Source: Chondrosia reniformis
Lineage: Eukaryota > Porifera > Demospongiae > Chondrillida > Chondrillidae
Reading direction: 5' to 3'
DNA length: 64,000 nucleotides
Assembly: GCA_947172415.1 (NCBI GenBank)
Contig: OX359193.1
Location: 6,814,501 to 6,878,500, forward strand
The notes under the pieces were generated by a model. It saw only the letters and a list, made by a program, of their open reading frames with translations. It ran no database searches and was not told the DNA's origin. Both the position numbers and the translations under genes were made by a program. Shown here piece after piece: positions 1 to 16,963 of the stretch (position 1 is its first letter; the number at the start of each line of letters is the position of its first letter).

Positions 1-67
1 ATCTATATATACCCATGTATGTATGTACCATGACAGTGTTAACAGTATTGTGCTATATTGGTTGCAG

Positions 68-3000
68 AGATTGGAGGTCAGCATTAGTTACTTGCCGGGA
101 GACTGTCTGGTGGCTGCAGCCTTCCTCTCCTATGCCGGACCCTTCCTCTCACACTACAGAGATGAGCTGGTTCAGAACACATGGTTGAAGCAGGTCAGTA
201 ACCTTCACTACTATCCACTAGCTCAAATCTGTAGCTCAACAGCAAAGCATCAGCTCTGTCTGAGAAACTGTATGCAGCAGATATGTGAAATGTTGGCATA
301 CATATGAGAGTAAATTATGTAGATAAATGTCTCAGTACGGACAAAACAAATATACATACAATAATATTGAAAAACTGGAAGATATTATTAGTTACTTTTT
401 CATCACATCCTTTGCATAGGCTTAGTGCAATTAACTCTTTATTTCATACAGTAATGTTGTACAGACATACGTACATATGTACACCCAAGATGTAAAATGT
501 GGTCCTACTTCCTTTAGGTAAAAGAGCTTGCAATTCCTTGTTCCCCCGACTTCTCTTTTGCTACCTTTCTGGCTGATCCAGCCAAAGTGCGTGACTGGAA
601 CATCCAAGGATTGCCTTCCGATGCCTTCTCAACTGAAAATGGTGTCATAGTCACCATGAGCAGCAGGTGGCCTCTGATGGTTGACCCACAGGGCCAGGCC
701 ATTAAGTGGATCAAGAGTATGGAGAAACACAGAGTAAGAGCAGCACTTGTTGTGTATGCTTGTACTGTATACATGATAGGAACATGTCTCAAGAATTTCT
801 TTCTTTTTACTGTTTGTATATAGAACTTGAAGATTATCGACCTCCAGCAACATGATTTCCTGCGTACCTTAGAGAACAGCATTCAGTTTGGTACCCCGGT
901 GCTGTTACAGAATGTCCAAGAGGAACTGGACCCCTCTCTTGGTCCTATCCTCAACAAATCACTTATTAAACATGGTTTGTTCACTATGCTATGCTATGCA
1001 TTATATCTCCGCTGCCATTTTTAAGAGATTTTAATCCTTCCACTTCAGCTGCTTAATTGTTAAGTATTGTTATCTAATATGTTGAAATATAATACGTATA
1101 CTTAAAAACAGGTATGTATGTATGTATAGTGGTTCTAAGGTGAATATTTCTTTATCTTTTCCACTTAACTCCTTTGTGCGGTTTCTCTCTTGTAGGAAAC
1201 CGCATTATCATTAAGCTTGGAGACAAAGAGGTTGACTTTAATCCAGAGTTTAAATTTTACATCACAACAAAACTGAGCAATCCCCACTATACACCTGAAA
1301 TTACAACAAAGACTGCCATTGTCAACTTTGCTGTCAAGGAGCAAGGTTTAGAAGGCCAGTTGTTGGGTATTGTGGTGCGAAAAGAGAGACCGGATCTGGA
1401 GGAACAGAAGGACACTCTAGTGGTGAATATTGCAGAGGGAAAGAAGAGGCTAGCTCAACTGGAGGATGAGATCCTCAGGTTAGTACAGAATGTCTACATA
1501 CATAGGTATACGTTGTATGTGACTTAAACAAGCACTACAATGCAGGCCTACTGTATATGCTTACATACGTACATACGTACAAGCCATTTGAGTGCACCAT
1601 CTGGTTTCATTCCCTTGCTGCTGCTTCAGACTTCTCAACACAGCTCAGGGATCTCTCCTGGATGATGAGGTGCTTGTGAACACTCTCCAAACAAGTAAGA
1701 AGACATCTGAAGAAGTGACAGAACAGCTGGAAATTAGTGTCCAGACAGAAGCAAAGATTGACGCAGCAAGAGAGGTTAGTCACTCTGCCAGGATGTCATA
1801 AGATACCCTATTCTTAAGAGGTGGTGTCCTACTCATGTGGTTTATATGGATGTATTACGTAATTTATAGCAAGAAAGATTAGTAACTACACTAAATGCCC
1901 TATTCTTAAGAGGTGGTATCCAATTGTGCTCATGTGGTCTACGTATATGGATGTATTACGTAATTTACAAATACGTACTACAATGAATGGGTAGAATAGT
2001 TTACTGTACTATTTAGCACTTCTGAATACTGTCAACTCCTCCTTCAGGGTTACCGGCCCAGCTCTCAACGTGCTGCCATTCTCTTCTTTGTGATGAATGA
2101 CATGGGTAGGGTTGACCCCATGTACCAGTTCTCCTTGGACGCCTACATCAACCTCTTCAGTCTCTCCATCAACAAGAGTCTTAAGCACCCCAAGCTTGAG
2201 GAGAGGATTAACCACATCAACACTTATCACACTTTAGCTGTATACAGGTTGGTATGACAGAATTAGAGTTTGCATCATATATGCCTTCTTTACATATAAG
2301 ATTTGTTCTTCATGACATATATGTTTACCTACATACGTACTTGTGCCTTTGTGGGGAAGCTTCTAAATATTTAGTATATCCAACATGTACGTACGTATAC
2401 AGTATGTAAGCTTCAGTGGAGGTAAATGTGTTGTTCTCCTCCAGGTACACTTGTCGAGGATTGTTTGAGAGACACAAGCTTTTGTTTGCCTTTCACATGT
2501 GTGCAAAGATCCTCGAGGCAGCCAATAAGATCAACATGGATGAGTACAACTTTTTCCTTCGGGGCGGTGTTGTACTGGACAGGGAGACACAGATGGACAA
2601 CCCCACAAAGTGGCTGGATGACGCACTGTGGGATAACATCACTGAATTGGACAAGTAAGTAGGTACAGCACATACAGAGAGGGGACCTGAATATATAGCA
2701 GTCAGTTTGACAGCATGGTCTTGTATATACATACAGTGCATGTGTACTTTAAATGTATGTACTTTAGTCTGTATATTCGCATATGTACACTATTATTATA
2801 TAATATTCCAATTTCAAGACAACTGATCTGTTGTCCTGTCACATTTCAGGTTGGGTAGTTTCATGGGCATTGCTAACTCTTTTGACCAATACCCTCGCGA
2901 ATGGAACTTATGGTACAAGTCCTCTGAACCGGAGAACACAGCCCTACCTGGTTAGTCTTGAAACTGGCATTGGGGAATTTGCAGTATATGAACTGCTTTT

Positions 3001-6000
3001 TCATATTGTCTGTTTCAAGGTGAATGGGAAAACTCTTGCAATGAATTGCAAAAGATGTGCATAGTCAGATCTCTAAGGCCTGACAGAGTACCTCATGTGG
3101 TCACCTCCTACATCAATAACAACCTGGGCAATGAGTTCACCGACCCTCCAGTTCTAAACATGATTAGTGTGCTGGAGGATTCCAACTGCAAGGTCCCGCT
3201 GATATTTGTGCTATCTCCCGGAGTGGTCAGTTAGAATGATTCCACACAGTTTGAGTGATAGCTGGATTGACATTCATTTGTGTTTGTTTTTTGCAGGACC
3301 CAACTCAAAGTCTTTTGCAGCTTGCTGACTCTTCTGGGATGGCCGAGCGATTCCAGACCCTATCCCTGGGGCAAGGGCAGGCACCTCGTGCTAGAAAAAT
3401 GATTGAAGATGGTGTGAAGGAGGGGAATTGGGTGTTTTTGGCTAACTGCCATTTGTCACTCAGCTGGATGCCAGAGTTGGACAAGCTGGTGGAAGAAGAA
3501 CTTCTTATTAAGGAACCTCATCAAGATTTTAGGCTATGGCTGAGCAGTAGTCCTCATCCTGACTTTCCAATCTCAATTTTGCAAGCTGGAATCAAAATGA
3601 CTACTGAACCTCCCAAAGGCCTCAAAGCCAACATGAAGCGCCTCTATCAGATTATTCCAGAAACAACCTTCCCTCGGATTGAACAGGAGTATGCAGAGGA
3701 CAAGTACAAGAAGCTTCTCTTTGCTCTCTGCTTCTTCCACAGCCTGTTGATAGAAAGGAGGAAGTTCTTAATGCTGGGCTGGAATGTGATATATGGGTTC
3801 AATGACTCTGATTTTGAGGTGTCTGAACACCTTCTGAGCATCTATCTGGATGAGTACAGGGACACGCCTTGGGATGCACTGAAGTATCTGGTGAGAATGT
3901 ATATGGTGGAGCACTAAGCTAAGCTTATAAACAGTTTGACCATATTACAAACTGAAAACTGTATCTCTGTACATATATGTATCACTGTTATGTAAATTCG
4001 TATACTTATACTTTGTACTGTATATGAAAGTATACTTCAGCCACACACCTGTTGAAACATACCGTATAGCCGGAAATATTGGCAAGGAATTAAATTTGGC
4101 GAGTTGCCAGTCTAACACAATCACTAAATTTAAAATAGCCAAATTTTGAGGCTATATATTATAAATAATGTTGCATAACCATCCTTTCCGAATTTAAAGT
4201 ACGCCAACATTTATTTATCTTGCTTGTTTAGAGGCAAAATTGCCAAATTTTTGAACTGCTAATTTTCGGGCTACATATACGGTAATAATATGGGAGGTGT
4301 GATTATTACATGATATATGTCTTGTATATAGATTGCAGGTGTAAATTATGGTGGTCATGTGACTGATGATTTTGATAGAAGGGTGCTTCATACATACATT
4401 AACGAGTTCTTCAATGACCTTGTTCTTGAAAAACCATTTTTCAAGTAAGTGGTACATTGTGGGAGTGAAATGGTATTGCACACAATGTAATAGACTAAAC
4501 AGTGTTATGTGTTTCATTCATATTCGTACAATGGGGAGTACAGGCGTATATAAGTATACATATATACAAGCCTTTGTCTGTTTCACCATTTCACATGTGC
4601 ATGCACATCTAGCTGGAGAGGAGGAGACACAGTGCACAGTCATTTTTTGCACCTACCTACAACCCCCTTTTCATTGAATGTGTGAATGTGTAGGCTTTCC
4701 AGCTTGCCCCACTATTACATTCCCAAGGATGGCACCCTGCAGTCCTACAAGGACTATATTGAACAGCTTCCAGGTATGGATAAACCAGAAGCTTTTGGTC
4801 AGCACCCCAATGCTGATATAGCCAGCCAGATCAGAGAAACAAGGTTAGTCAACTTTTTCTTGCATGTTTACCTCAGCATATGGTGGGTGTAATAAGTACG
4901 TATGTCCATTTATATAAAATATATTACTTATTTCTGACCCCTATTGTGGCAATGTGAAGATATTGAGTGTGAAATTGAACTACATACGTATTACACACCT
5001 AGTATCTACTGCACATTAAAAGATTGTGCAATACTTGACATCACATTTGTCCTTTGAGGTCAATGTGTCTCTTGTTTTGTGGAATGCTATTTGATTGTCA
5101 TTCCATAGTCCCTCCTACCTGTATGTCCCATGTCCATGAAGCCACTGATACTGGTGGGATGATTTGAGTGGTTATTACCCCATTACTCATTCTTATGTTT
5201 TCTTGTCCAGTGTACAGTTCTAGTTACTGTAGGAGGAAGGTTTTTCAGGTCCTTTCTTTGTCTTGTGTAGGAGTCTGTTAGATACTTTAGTATCCTTGCA
5301 GCCTCAAAGGTCAGTGGCATCTGGGGAGAGCAGGGAAGACAAAGTGCTCAATTTAGCTGCAGATGTCCTCAAGAAGGTTCCTGAGTTAATCGATTATGAG
5401 GCAACCTACAAATTAGTGGCAGACGATATGTCTCCCCTCAATGTAGTTCTGTTGCAAGAGGTTAGCTTTCCCTCAGCTTCAAAAAGTATTTTGTTACAAT
5501 CCAATGTACATACACATATATGTGTGTTTATGAAATTCAGGTAAGTATTAATACTATTGTACCACATAATGTGCGTATTAATGGGAACTATGAATGATGT
5601 ACATTATTTTCCCTCGAGCAATTTAGTATTGCATCACTGTCATGTATGCAACTAACACTTGCATTAGATACAGTTTAAATAATAACCTTCACTGGAAAAC
5701 AGTTCTCAAATATACATAATATTAAAAGGTTTACAACATTGACACATTGATTAATCTTTAAGTATAGTTTAAAGTAGTTTACACTTTGACTTCTTCTTTG
5801 TACTTTTTCTTGGTGTAACCGCAGCTCTAATTGATTCATCAAAAACTCTTTTTAAGCCCTTTTGTGTCAAAGCTGAGCATTCAACATATTTCAGTGCCTC
5901 CACATCCTTCATAAGCTTGAGCCCCTGTGGGTAGGTAACTGGAGCTAGATTTTTATCTCTGAGTTGCTGCAGGGTTGCCTTGTCCTCACGAAGATCTAGT

Positions 6001-8009
6001 TTTGTTCCCACGAGTATGATGGGTGTGTCGGGACAGTGGTGTCTTATTTCTGGATACCACTTGGCCTTTACATTCTCAAAGGAGGCGGGACTGATCAAGG
6101 AAAAGCACAATAGAAATACATCTGTCTGAGGATATGAAAGAGGTCTTAATCTGTCATAATCCTCCTGTCCTGCTGTATCCCATAAATTAATCTGTACAGG
6201 ATCGCCATCTACCATCACATTAGCTGCGTAGTTATCAAATACTGTTGGGATGTATTCTCCAGGGAAGGAATCAGTTGTATAACTTATTAACATGCAGGTC
6301 TTTCCAACAGCTCCATCCCCTACAACAACACACTTGATAGATCTCATCATCTTTTTGGTACCTTTCTCTTTATTTGTTGACTTAGGAATGTATGACTACC
6401 TGAAGCTGCCACTTATATAGTAACAAATGTTACTATTTTTAGAATGCTTAATATGGTGTTACTATTTATATTTTTGTACACCTCATAAATGTAACTAAAT
6501 ATAGTAGAAATGTCAAAAATACTTTAAATAGTAACAGAAGAAGACGTCCTATGTGTCATTTGTCTGTAGCAACTTGTCTTGCTATGGATCTTTCCTTTGA
6601 ATAGAACTTCCTAAGTGGCTTAAACATACAATGGATGAATGTATATACGTACTTAGAAAGTACAAATATACTTAGGAAGTATAAAATATATAATATAATG
6701 GCATATAGCATAAATACATTTCCAATATTTGATTGTCTGTCCTATATTAACAATCACATTATTTGTTTGTTTGTTCATTTCTCTTTATGTGTAGATTCAA
6801 CGTTATAATGCTTTGCTCAAAGTGATCAAAAACAGTCTGATTGATCTGGAAAAGGGCATCAAAGGCCTCGTAGTGATGTCCTCTGATTTAGAAGAAGTCT
6901 TCACTTGCATATTTAATGCTCAAGTCCCCACTCTATGGGGAAAGGTATGACACACACCTCAGTGGACATCTTTATAAGATATCTTTAGCATTTAGATATA
7001 CCCTCAGTTTATATGTAGGTATCCCTTGCTCTTAATGATGCTTGCTATCTGAACCTACTACGGCTTTGGTGCAATGACTAGTCACTGCTTCTTTATGGTT
7101 AAATTACTTCCCAAATGTGAAAACAGACATACTTCCATAATAACTACTTGCATAGATCCCTGGGGTCTTATTGCATAATTCCTTGGTCATTTCGTGCAGG
7201 CTTACAATTCTCAAAAACCTCTTGCTGCTTGGACCAGAGATCTGGTTGCTCGTATTGACCAGCTCTCCAAGTGGGCCAGCACAGGACATCCTCCGGTGCT
7301 GTTCTGGATGTCAGGCTTCACCTTCCCGACTGGCTTTCTCACCGCAGTACTTCAGACAGCAGCAAGAAAAAACAATGTGAGCGTGTAATGGTAACAAAGC
7401 CCCATCTCTCTACCTACTCTAAATTGGTCCTGAAACATGCCACTTCCTATTATGTAGGACTTCCTGTTTGGTGCAATTTGATCTTAAAAAGCAATTGTTA
7501 TAATTATTTCCTATTGTGAATCATTTTTTGTTAGAAGTTGTCTTATTTGTGTTTTTGTTTTATCAAATTTATTAGATATCTGTCGATTCACTTTCTTGGG
7601 AGTTTCACGTTTCCCCATTGGATGATAGTAACCTCATTGAACCTCCACGAGTAAGCAACTTCCAACTATAAAAGCCACTTCTCGCATACATAACACATTC
7701 ACTTTACTCTTCACATAGGATGGTGTGTGGATCAAAGGTCTCTACCTTGAAGGTGCCGCCTGGGACAAGAAGGGTAGCCATTTGATTGAACCAGAACCCA
7801 TGCAGCTAGTCTGTCCAATGCCAACCATCCACTTCAAACCAGTTGAGGGAAAGAAAAAGTCTGGCAGAGGGATTTTCCCTTGTCCCTGCTATTATTTTCC
7901 AAATCGTGCTGGTTCCTTTGTGGTGGCTGTTGATCTCAAGTCTGGTTCTGTGGCAGCCGACCATTGGATAAAGAGAGGGACTGCTCTCTTAATGAGTCTT
8001 GATAACTAG
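68..8009 (+). CDS. DNAH2: Axonemal dynein heavy chain 2, C-terminal part (5' end outside window)
   Basis: Inner-arm dynein heavy chain, a motor ATPase of the ciliary axoneme. Seventeen exons join in phase to about 1,125 codons plus TAG: 68-193, 518-733, 824-974, 1196-1478, 1630-1774, 2048-2247, 2445-2654, 2850-2950, 3020-3225, 3297-3890, 4332-4444, 4694-4843, 5271-5460, 6795-6944, 7200-7376, 7576-7650, 7719-8009. The product runs from the end of the stalk ([14 protein letters not shown]) through AAA5 and AAA6 to the C-terminal domain. Diagnostic stretches are [64 protein letters not shown] and [15 protein letters not shown]. From family knowledge the match is closest to DNAH2 among dyneins. 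Human DNAH2 is about 4,400 residues, so roughly a quarter is present. One acceptor is an AAG (3019). The 1,334 bp intron 5461-6794 holds a Rac gene on the other strand. Confidence 0.95.
1806..1968. repeat. Direct duplication in a DNAH2 intron
   Basis: About 65 bp beginning CCCTATTCTTAAGAGGTGGT and ending ATGTATTACGTAATTTA occurs twice (from 1806 and from 1898). Confidence 0.85.
4061..4283. mobile_element. MITE-like inverted-repeat element
   Basis: The ends are inverted repeats (ACCGTATAGCCGGAAAT against the complement of TTTCGGGCTACATATACGGT) with further internal complementary ATTTGGC/GCCAAAT blocks. It lies in a DNAH2 intron. No coding capacity; target duplication not clear. A related element is at 17896-18022. 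Confidence 0.7.
5769..6350 (-). CDS. RAC: Rac-family small GTPase, single exon, nested in a DNAH2 intron
   Basis: Rho-family GTP switch controlling actin through effectors such as PAK. The 193-residue uninterrupted ORF has the P-loop GDGAVGKT (residues 11-18), switch [10 protein letters not shown], switch [19 protein letters not shown], the base-specificity motifs TKLDL and CSALT, a lysine-rich tail and a C-terminal CAAX box CKLL, which predicts geranylgeranylation and membrane attachment. It starts MMRSIK; beginning at the second Met (6345-6347) gives 192 residues, the length of human Rac1, so the second ATG may be the native start. It lies antisense inside a DNAH2 intron and has no coding intron, unlike every family-assigned neighbour except TOM22, so a retrocopy origin is possible. 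All nucleotide-binding motifs are intact, so it looks functional. Confidence 0.97.
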   Translation of the reverse strand: MMRSIKCVVVGDGAVGKTCMLISYTTDSFPGEYIPTVFDNYAANVMVDGDPVQINLWDTAGQEDYDRLRPLSYPQTDVFLLCFSLISPASFENVKAKWYPEIRHHCPDTPIILVGTKLDLREDKATLQQLRDKNLAPVTYPQGLKLMKDVEALKYVECSALTQKGLKRVFDESIRAAVTPRKSTKKKSKCKLL

Positions 8010-8231
8010 TCTCCATGACCAATTACATACTATTACACCATTATGTTGTTGTTATATATGTGTATTTACCATTTCTGAACAAGTGTGTTTTATTGTATAA
8101 ATTTATATACAGTATGTATGGTATATCATATATACTTCAAAACATGCGTTAAACTGTATTATTGGTAGACACTGCATATACAGTACGTATATATGTAATG
8201 TGCATTCATGATCAATGCATGGAAAGTGGCC

Positions 8232-11200
8232 TCAAGTATAATGTTTAGTTTTAGTTATAGTTCGCTTCTGTCTTGATGCCACTAGAGGTGTCCTCTTCAG
8301 TTGTTCATGATCACTGTTCAATTCCACCCAAATGTCTTCATTATCTTCATATTCAGCATCACATTCTTCGCACTGCCTATTTTAAATATTGCTGAATAAT
8401 TTAATATCCCCAACATGAACATAATGTAAGAGTAATATTCGATTGGAATCTAGATGTACAGTATTCACATATTAACCATTAACTGACCATCCATAGTTTC
8501 GTGACTTCTTGGGCACTTTAGAAAGTGGTGGATCGAGGCAGTAGATATGGTAGTGCAGCTTACACGTGTCACACTGAACCATTTGGTGAGTGCCAACAGA
8601 TTTCATGCAAATACAACAGCTAAAGAAATATTATGAAATGAATCAAACTATCAAAGACTTTAAATACTCAAAGCCTACTATTATATTGCTAATGTGACCA
8701 CATATGTATGTGCATATGTACTGTATATATGTACACAATTGAACATAGTGATAGACATTACACACTTAGGAAGGACGAATGTGTCCTAATTAAAGGAATG
8801 TCCTCATCTCGGAAGCATACTGTAAGTAGGGGTTGATACGTACATGTAGACATTGCCATAGTCACATGTTGTTGTAAAGTCAAAGGTTAAATAGGCAACT
8901 CTCGGCTCTATCTCTAGTAACAGTTGCCATTTATAATACTAATTATGGATAAAGGATCCACCTTCTAATGGATCCTCCCATGTAGCTATCTTTTCCTTGT
9001 ATAAGATTACGAGGTGGAGACAAGCCAAGAGGTGCATAAATATCTAAACAGGACTGGATAAGCTGATGTTGCACAGAAGATAATTGTTTAAGTTCTGCTT
9101 CTCTATCGTTGATTCTTTTGAGGAGCTCTTTCTCTTCAAGTTGCAAAGCCTTCTGTTTCTCTTCAAAGAGATTATTACGTTTTCTGAGGTTGACAAGTAG
9201 GGTGTCTCTTTCTGTAAACATGAGAATCACATTCAAAGATCTGGGCATCTGTCTATAGTAATGACTTGACTGATCTACAACAGACGTTCCTAGATCTATA
9301 ACCTATGATTAACTGAGAATTAAACCTAGAGTACTTGGATACAAGTCTTTGTATTGTTCTTTGACTCCATTGGGCCAGACAGCTGTTTCTGGAAATATCA
9401 CTCTTTATCAGTGACTCTGAAAGTCCTTCTCTGATTCTTTAGATCCGTCACACATGCACATGCATGTATCCTCCTTTCCACAGAGCAAAATCACCTTTAT
9501 AATATTGAAAAAACTCTAACGAGAGAGATGGTTTGGGTCTCTTAATAGCTTTTTTGATCACTCCTACCTACAAGATCATAGATAAACTCCTTTCATTACC
9601 AACATCTACAAAGTATATAAGCTAAAGTAAAAGTTTTACTTCAATTGACCGTCCATACACTTTAGCCTTCCTTGAGAACATTTTTAAAGCTGCAGAAGAG
9701 AAAGATTCGTATGATGAAAATAAATTTAGAGTTTCTTCAGTTCTGAAATAGTAATCTAGGGGAATACCCATCTTGTTTATCTGCCTCAAGACTGACCTGA
9801 AGGAGAAACATGTAAGAATCGCTCTTGTACTAAATCACAATTGGCTGGATGGTAAAACACAATCCCTGAATCATTTAGATCCTTTGAATATTCCTTGTAA
9901 GATTCTGTGAGAAAATCCATTGTCTACATTAAGGTTACACACAAAAAGTATCTTAGGACACTGAAAGATAAAAAAAACATTGAAATTTCGTTGTATTTAC
10001 TTGGCTATCTTGGAGCGAGACTGATTTCTTTTCAATTCGCTGCTTTGCCACCTTAACCCAGGTTTTCACCTTCAGTAAGGGAATAGAAACTGATTCATAT
10101 TATATGTACATGTGTACAGAGATAATAATTATTTGTGATATAGCAACTTTAACTTTGAAAAAGTATGTTAAATCAACTCTTACCTTTCTTTTAATATCTT
10201 CCTTCTTAGAGTGAAGTTTGCAATGTGCAAAATAGGCATCAATTACAGTGTCCTGCAACAGAAATTAAGGACACACACTAGCACCAAAGGACACACACTA
10301 GCACCAAAGGACACACACTAGCACCAAAGGACACACACTAGCACCAAAGGACACACACTAGCACCAAAGGACACACACTAGCACCAAAGGACACACACTA
10401 GCACCAAAGGACACACACTAGCACCAAAGGACACACACTAGCACCAAAGGACACACACTAGCACCAAAGGACACACACTAGCATTATATTAAAGTATATA
10501 TCTTATGTACCAATCAACAGTCTGGTTAGATTCCAGTGTACATACATAATAACTTCATTCATAACCAACTACCTTTTTTTCAATTTCTTCCTGGGACATG
10601 TCAGTCTCACATAACAGACCATTCTGTTGTGCACTAGAAATAAACAAGTGTTACCACAATCATGCTGAAACACAAGAGAGACAACAAAGGCAGTCGCTGT
10701 ATTTGGCAAAGCATCATGAACCTACCAAGTGACATGAAATGCACTTCTGCACATTCCTGCATCACAGCTTATGCACACACCAGTTTTAGCTAAGACTGAA
10801 TCCTTGCACAGCAAACAAGTCTTTTGTCCCCATCGCTGGGGGAGGACCTCGTCCAACACGACACAGCTGAGCTTGTCCGGCTGTAGGTAGGTCACTCCGG
10901 GGGTAAATAGGCTACACACTGTATGAATCCACCTATCATGGGGAGAACACACAGTGGCAACCATTTTATTGGATCAGCCCGTGGAGCTTAGGCTGATCCT
11001 GTAAAGCCAGGACAGTGAAATCCAGACACATCAGTCCATCTCAGGACAAACAGTACCAAAGGTATCTGTCCTGCATGAATAATCTAACACATTTATTTTC
11101 CTACATGCTACGTCTTCTCTTTCTTCTGCTCCACTGGGCCATGCATGCATTATAAGTCTGCGGAGGGCATAGTACAACTCTGAGCATGTATGAGACATTG

Positions 11201-12656
11201 CCTTACTTTCCATTAACTGTCTGTTTAAATAGTCCCTCGGAATTCGGACACAGTTCACAGGACTGGAATAATACACAGAAAACCTTGGCAAGAATAGTAT
11301 TTCATACTTATGTGAAGGCTCACCGGATGGATACTACACTTGCAAGCATCACAGAGCCAGGGCAGTTCTTCCTCATCGCTGTTGGTGTCCGATTCCAATG
11401 GAGGCACACCATAACAGTCCTCGTGGGCAGACCAGTAGCATCTGTCACAGGTTAACACGTCATCCCCACCCTCACTAGCACAAGTTGACAGGAAACGTCA
11501 AATATACTAATCAGTTTAATAATTGTACATAACATCATTAAGTACTTCATCATAGGGTGACAATAATTCACGTTAGTAATAGGTAAGGAATTGCACAAGT
11601 CTGCAAATAGCCTACCTTACATAAAGTATATAATACAATAATTGGGATATGGTTACATAATCAAGGTATACTTTTATATTATAGGATTAACAAGTAACTG
11701 AGATTACCTTAAACAAATACAACACAATGGAGTTGACTTTGCCCCTTCGCTCCCACCCTCTTTGTCAATAGCTCTACCATCCAATGGTAATTCCCCCTCG
11801 CTAATAGGTGTTTTCCCTTGATGCTGACATTGTGCACTTGCAAGCACTGTTCCCTCTGTCAGCATACTAGTATGGCTACCCTTCTCACTGCCTTCTGGTT
11901 CTTCCTCAAGAGAACTCTCATCAGAGCAAGAATCTGTGCAGAGATGAAACAGGGCATTGATACTCATATGTGTTACAAAAGTAGCACTTCAACACAGGTA
12001 TGTACCAATGTTGATTGATGGCTGCTCTTCTTTGCTTTCCTGAAAGTCCTCATCGGCACTGTCATCACTCTCAAACTGAGTGGCACCAAACTTGGTAGCT
12101 AGATAGAGGATGTCAAAGTTCTGTGACGGGACTATCTTCCTTCCGCTTCTTGTCTTTCCAAAGCCCATGATTAGTGGGGCTACAACTTCAGTGGAAGGTT
12201 GCTTAGCAACTGGGTCGGCTTCTGGTGGACTATCTGTAGCTTCTTCAACTATATCAGGGTCACCACTTTTGCTGTCTTCTTCAATATTGGCTTCAACCTG
12301 AGAGTCATCCTTCATCTGCTCAGCTTCACTGTCGCTTCCGGAGGCAATCCCATCGCCTAATTGATATGCATACAATTACCGCAATTCCAAATGTAAAAAT
12401 CACTACTGTAGTACATGAATCTGAACAATTCAAAGTACTGTTAGACTACATAAATATATATGTATACACTTTGATGTACGTAAGTGCTATGATGTAATCA
12501 TGCTATTATCGTCACATAAAACAACTATACTGTCCTACCTGGCTCGTAATCCTCATCTCCGCTACTGTCATCTTGAGACACAGAAAATTTGGAATACAAG
12601 TTCACCACTTCTGTTTCAGGTGGTTTACGAACAGTACGGCTCCTTGTCCGCTGCAT
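8232..12656 (-). CDS. PHF14: PHF14-like PHD-finger chromatin protein
   Basis: Nuclear histone-reader protein of the PHF14 family. Fifteen exons, in transcript order: 12539-12656, 12006-12356, 11708-11933, 11324-11474, 11207-11262, 10726-10932, 10573-10633, 10184-10252, 10001-10069, 9831-9923, 9640-9780, 9495-9567, 8962-9211, 8488-8619, 8232-8376, giving about 713 aa. Order of domains: acidic Ser/Asp-rich N-terminus; first PHD (CCICLSEGGDDVLTCDRCYW, HEDCYG, WLCDACKC); extended PHD (SCELCPNSEGLFK, WIHTVCSLFTPGV, CISCDAGMCRSAFHVTC); basic helical stretch; coiled coil (ERDTLLVNLRKRNNLFEEKQ); last PHD (CCICMKSVGTHQMVQCDTCK, YCLDPPL, GWQCEECD). Human PHF14 has four zinc modules; I see three. The junction between 9831-9923 and 9640-9780 is the least certain (50 bp intron, other splice choices possible), and the 8962 donor (GTGGAT) is weak. 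It is convergent with DNAH2, 222 bp away. Confidence 0.9.
9340..9455 (+). repeat. Interspersed repeat family, 3' part
   Basis: Contains GGGCCAGACAGCTGTTTCTG followed by TTATCAGTGACTCTGA, shared with 37150-37370 and 53205-53385. In a PHF14 intron. Confidence 0.6.
10269..10482. repeat. 20 bp minisatellite, about 10.7 copies
   Basis: The near-perfect unit GGACACACACTAGCACCAAA is repeated in a PHF14 intron, ending 16 bp from the acceptor of exon 10184-10252. Confidence 0.97.
11072..11142 (+). repeat. Interspersed repeat family, 5' and middle part
   Basis: TGAATAATCTAACAC, ACATGCTACGTCT and CTTCTGCTCCACTGGGCC match the other copies. In a PHF14 intron. Confidence 0.55.
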
Positions 12657-12759
12657 TTTGCGTTAAAATACGTTATCATTCTTAGCCTATGCACATGGCA
12701 CATGACTCGTAGGAGTGCATAGGGAGGCGTGTCTGCGTAATCACGAGATTGTGGCAGAG
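12657..12759. promoter_or_regulatory. Divergent PHF14 / subtilase start region
   Basis: Only 103 bp separate the start codons of the PHF14-like gene (-) and the subtilase (+), so both 5' UTRs and core promoters must overlap here or run into each other. No TATA box is evident. Confidence 0.6.
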
Positions 12760-16109
<3,350 letters not shown>

Positions 16110-16963
16110 GACTCCACTAACTAGTTCACATGCATCTGACATTTGAAAAGGAACTAGCTATGTATATATATTAAAATACTTTTGTTAAGGACTGAGAATT
16201 AGTGGTACTTATGGAAGGTAATTATATATAGGTTATCAAGAGCACGTTTTGTACCACCTCAAAATTTATTTACTTTTTGTGTAAAGCTTATATATATGTG
16301 CGTGTATTAATTAGAATTAAAAAAAACATGTCAAAAATGAATGTAGAAATATATACGTAGGGATAGCATAGTCTTGCATGGCCAGACCACTATCTTGCCA
16401 CCACATTTATATGGTGAAGTAACACAATCAGTGATCCAGTCCAAACACATGAATACAAACTTATCACTCCAAAAATATGGGGAAATGTTGTGACCAATAC
16501 TTCTGCCAAAAAATGGACAACACTTCAGTATAATTGGTGTTTGGGCTCACACCATTAATGACATCATGCAATTTTGTGATCATAAATTTTTAATTTAAAT
16601 TTTTAAATGTACATATAAAGTATATACCTTTGTATTTCCACATTGGCAGCTGTATAATTATTCATGCAGAAACAAGACAATATTTCTTCAACAGCATGTG
16701 CAGTGTACATATTGCAAAGGATAGATAGGCCAAATACAAGTATAGACAGATATAATACATCAGAAGCTAATACGTATACACTCTCTATACATGGTGTCAG
16801 CATTCAGTAATTAATTAGAGTACAGTAAATACATATTACATACACATTATACATGCATATTGCATACACTATGTATGAAATTTATATTATATACATTGTC
16901 ATTCAAATGTATACTTAGGCTAAGTGGTAATTCATATGTTAAACACAACTGTCACAGAGGATT
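16110..16963. other. Convergent intergenic region
   Basis: Between the subtilase and BAR-like stops I see no gene. At 16367-16394 lies ATAGTCTTGCATGGCCAGAC with CACTATC, a half-copy of the hairpin element at 58188-58238. Confidence 0.6.

Noticed and set aside
10269..10482. Possible CRISPR-like array
   Set aside because: Units are contiguous without unique spacers, in a eukaryotic intron: a minisatellite.
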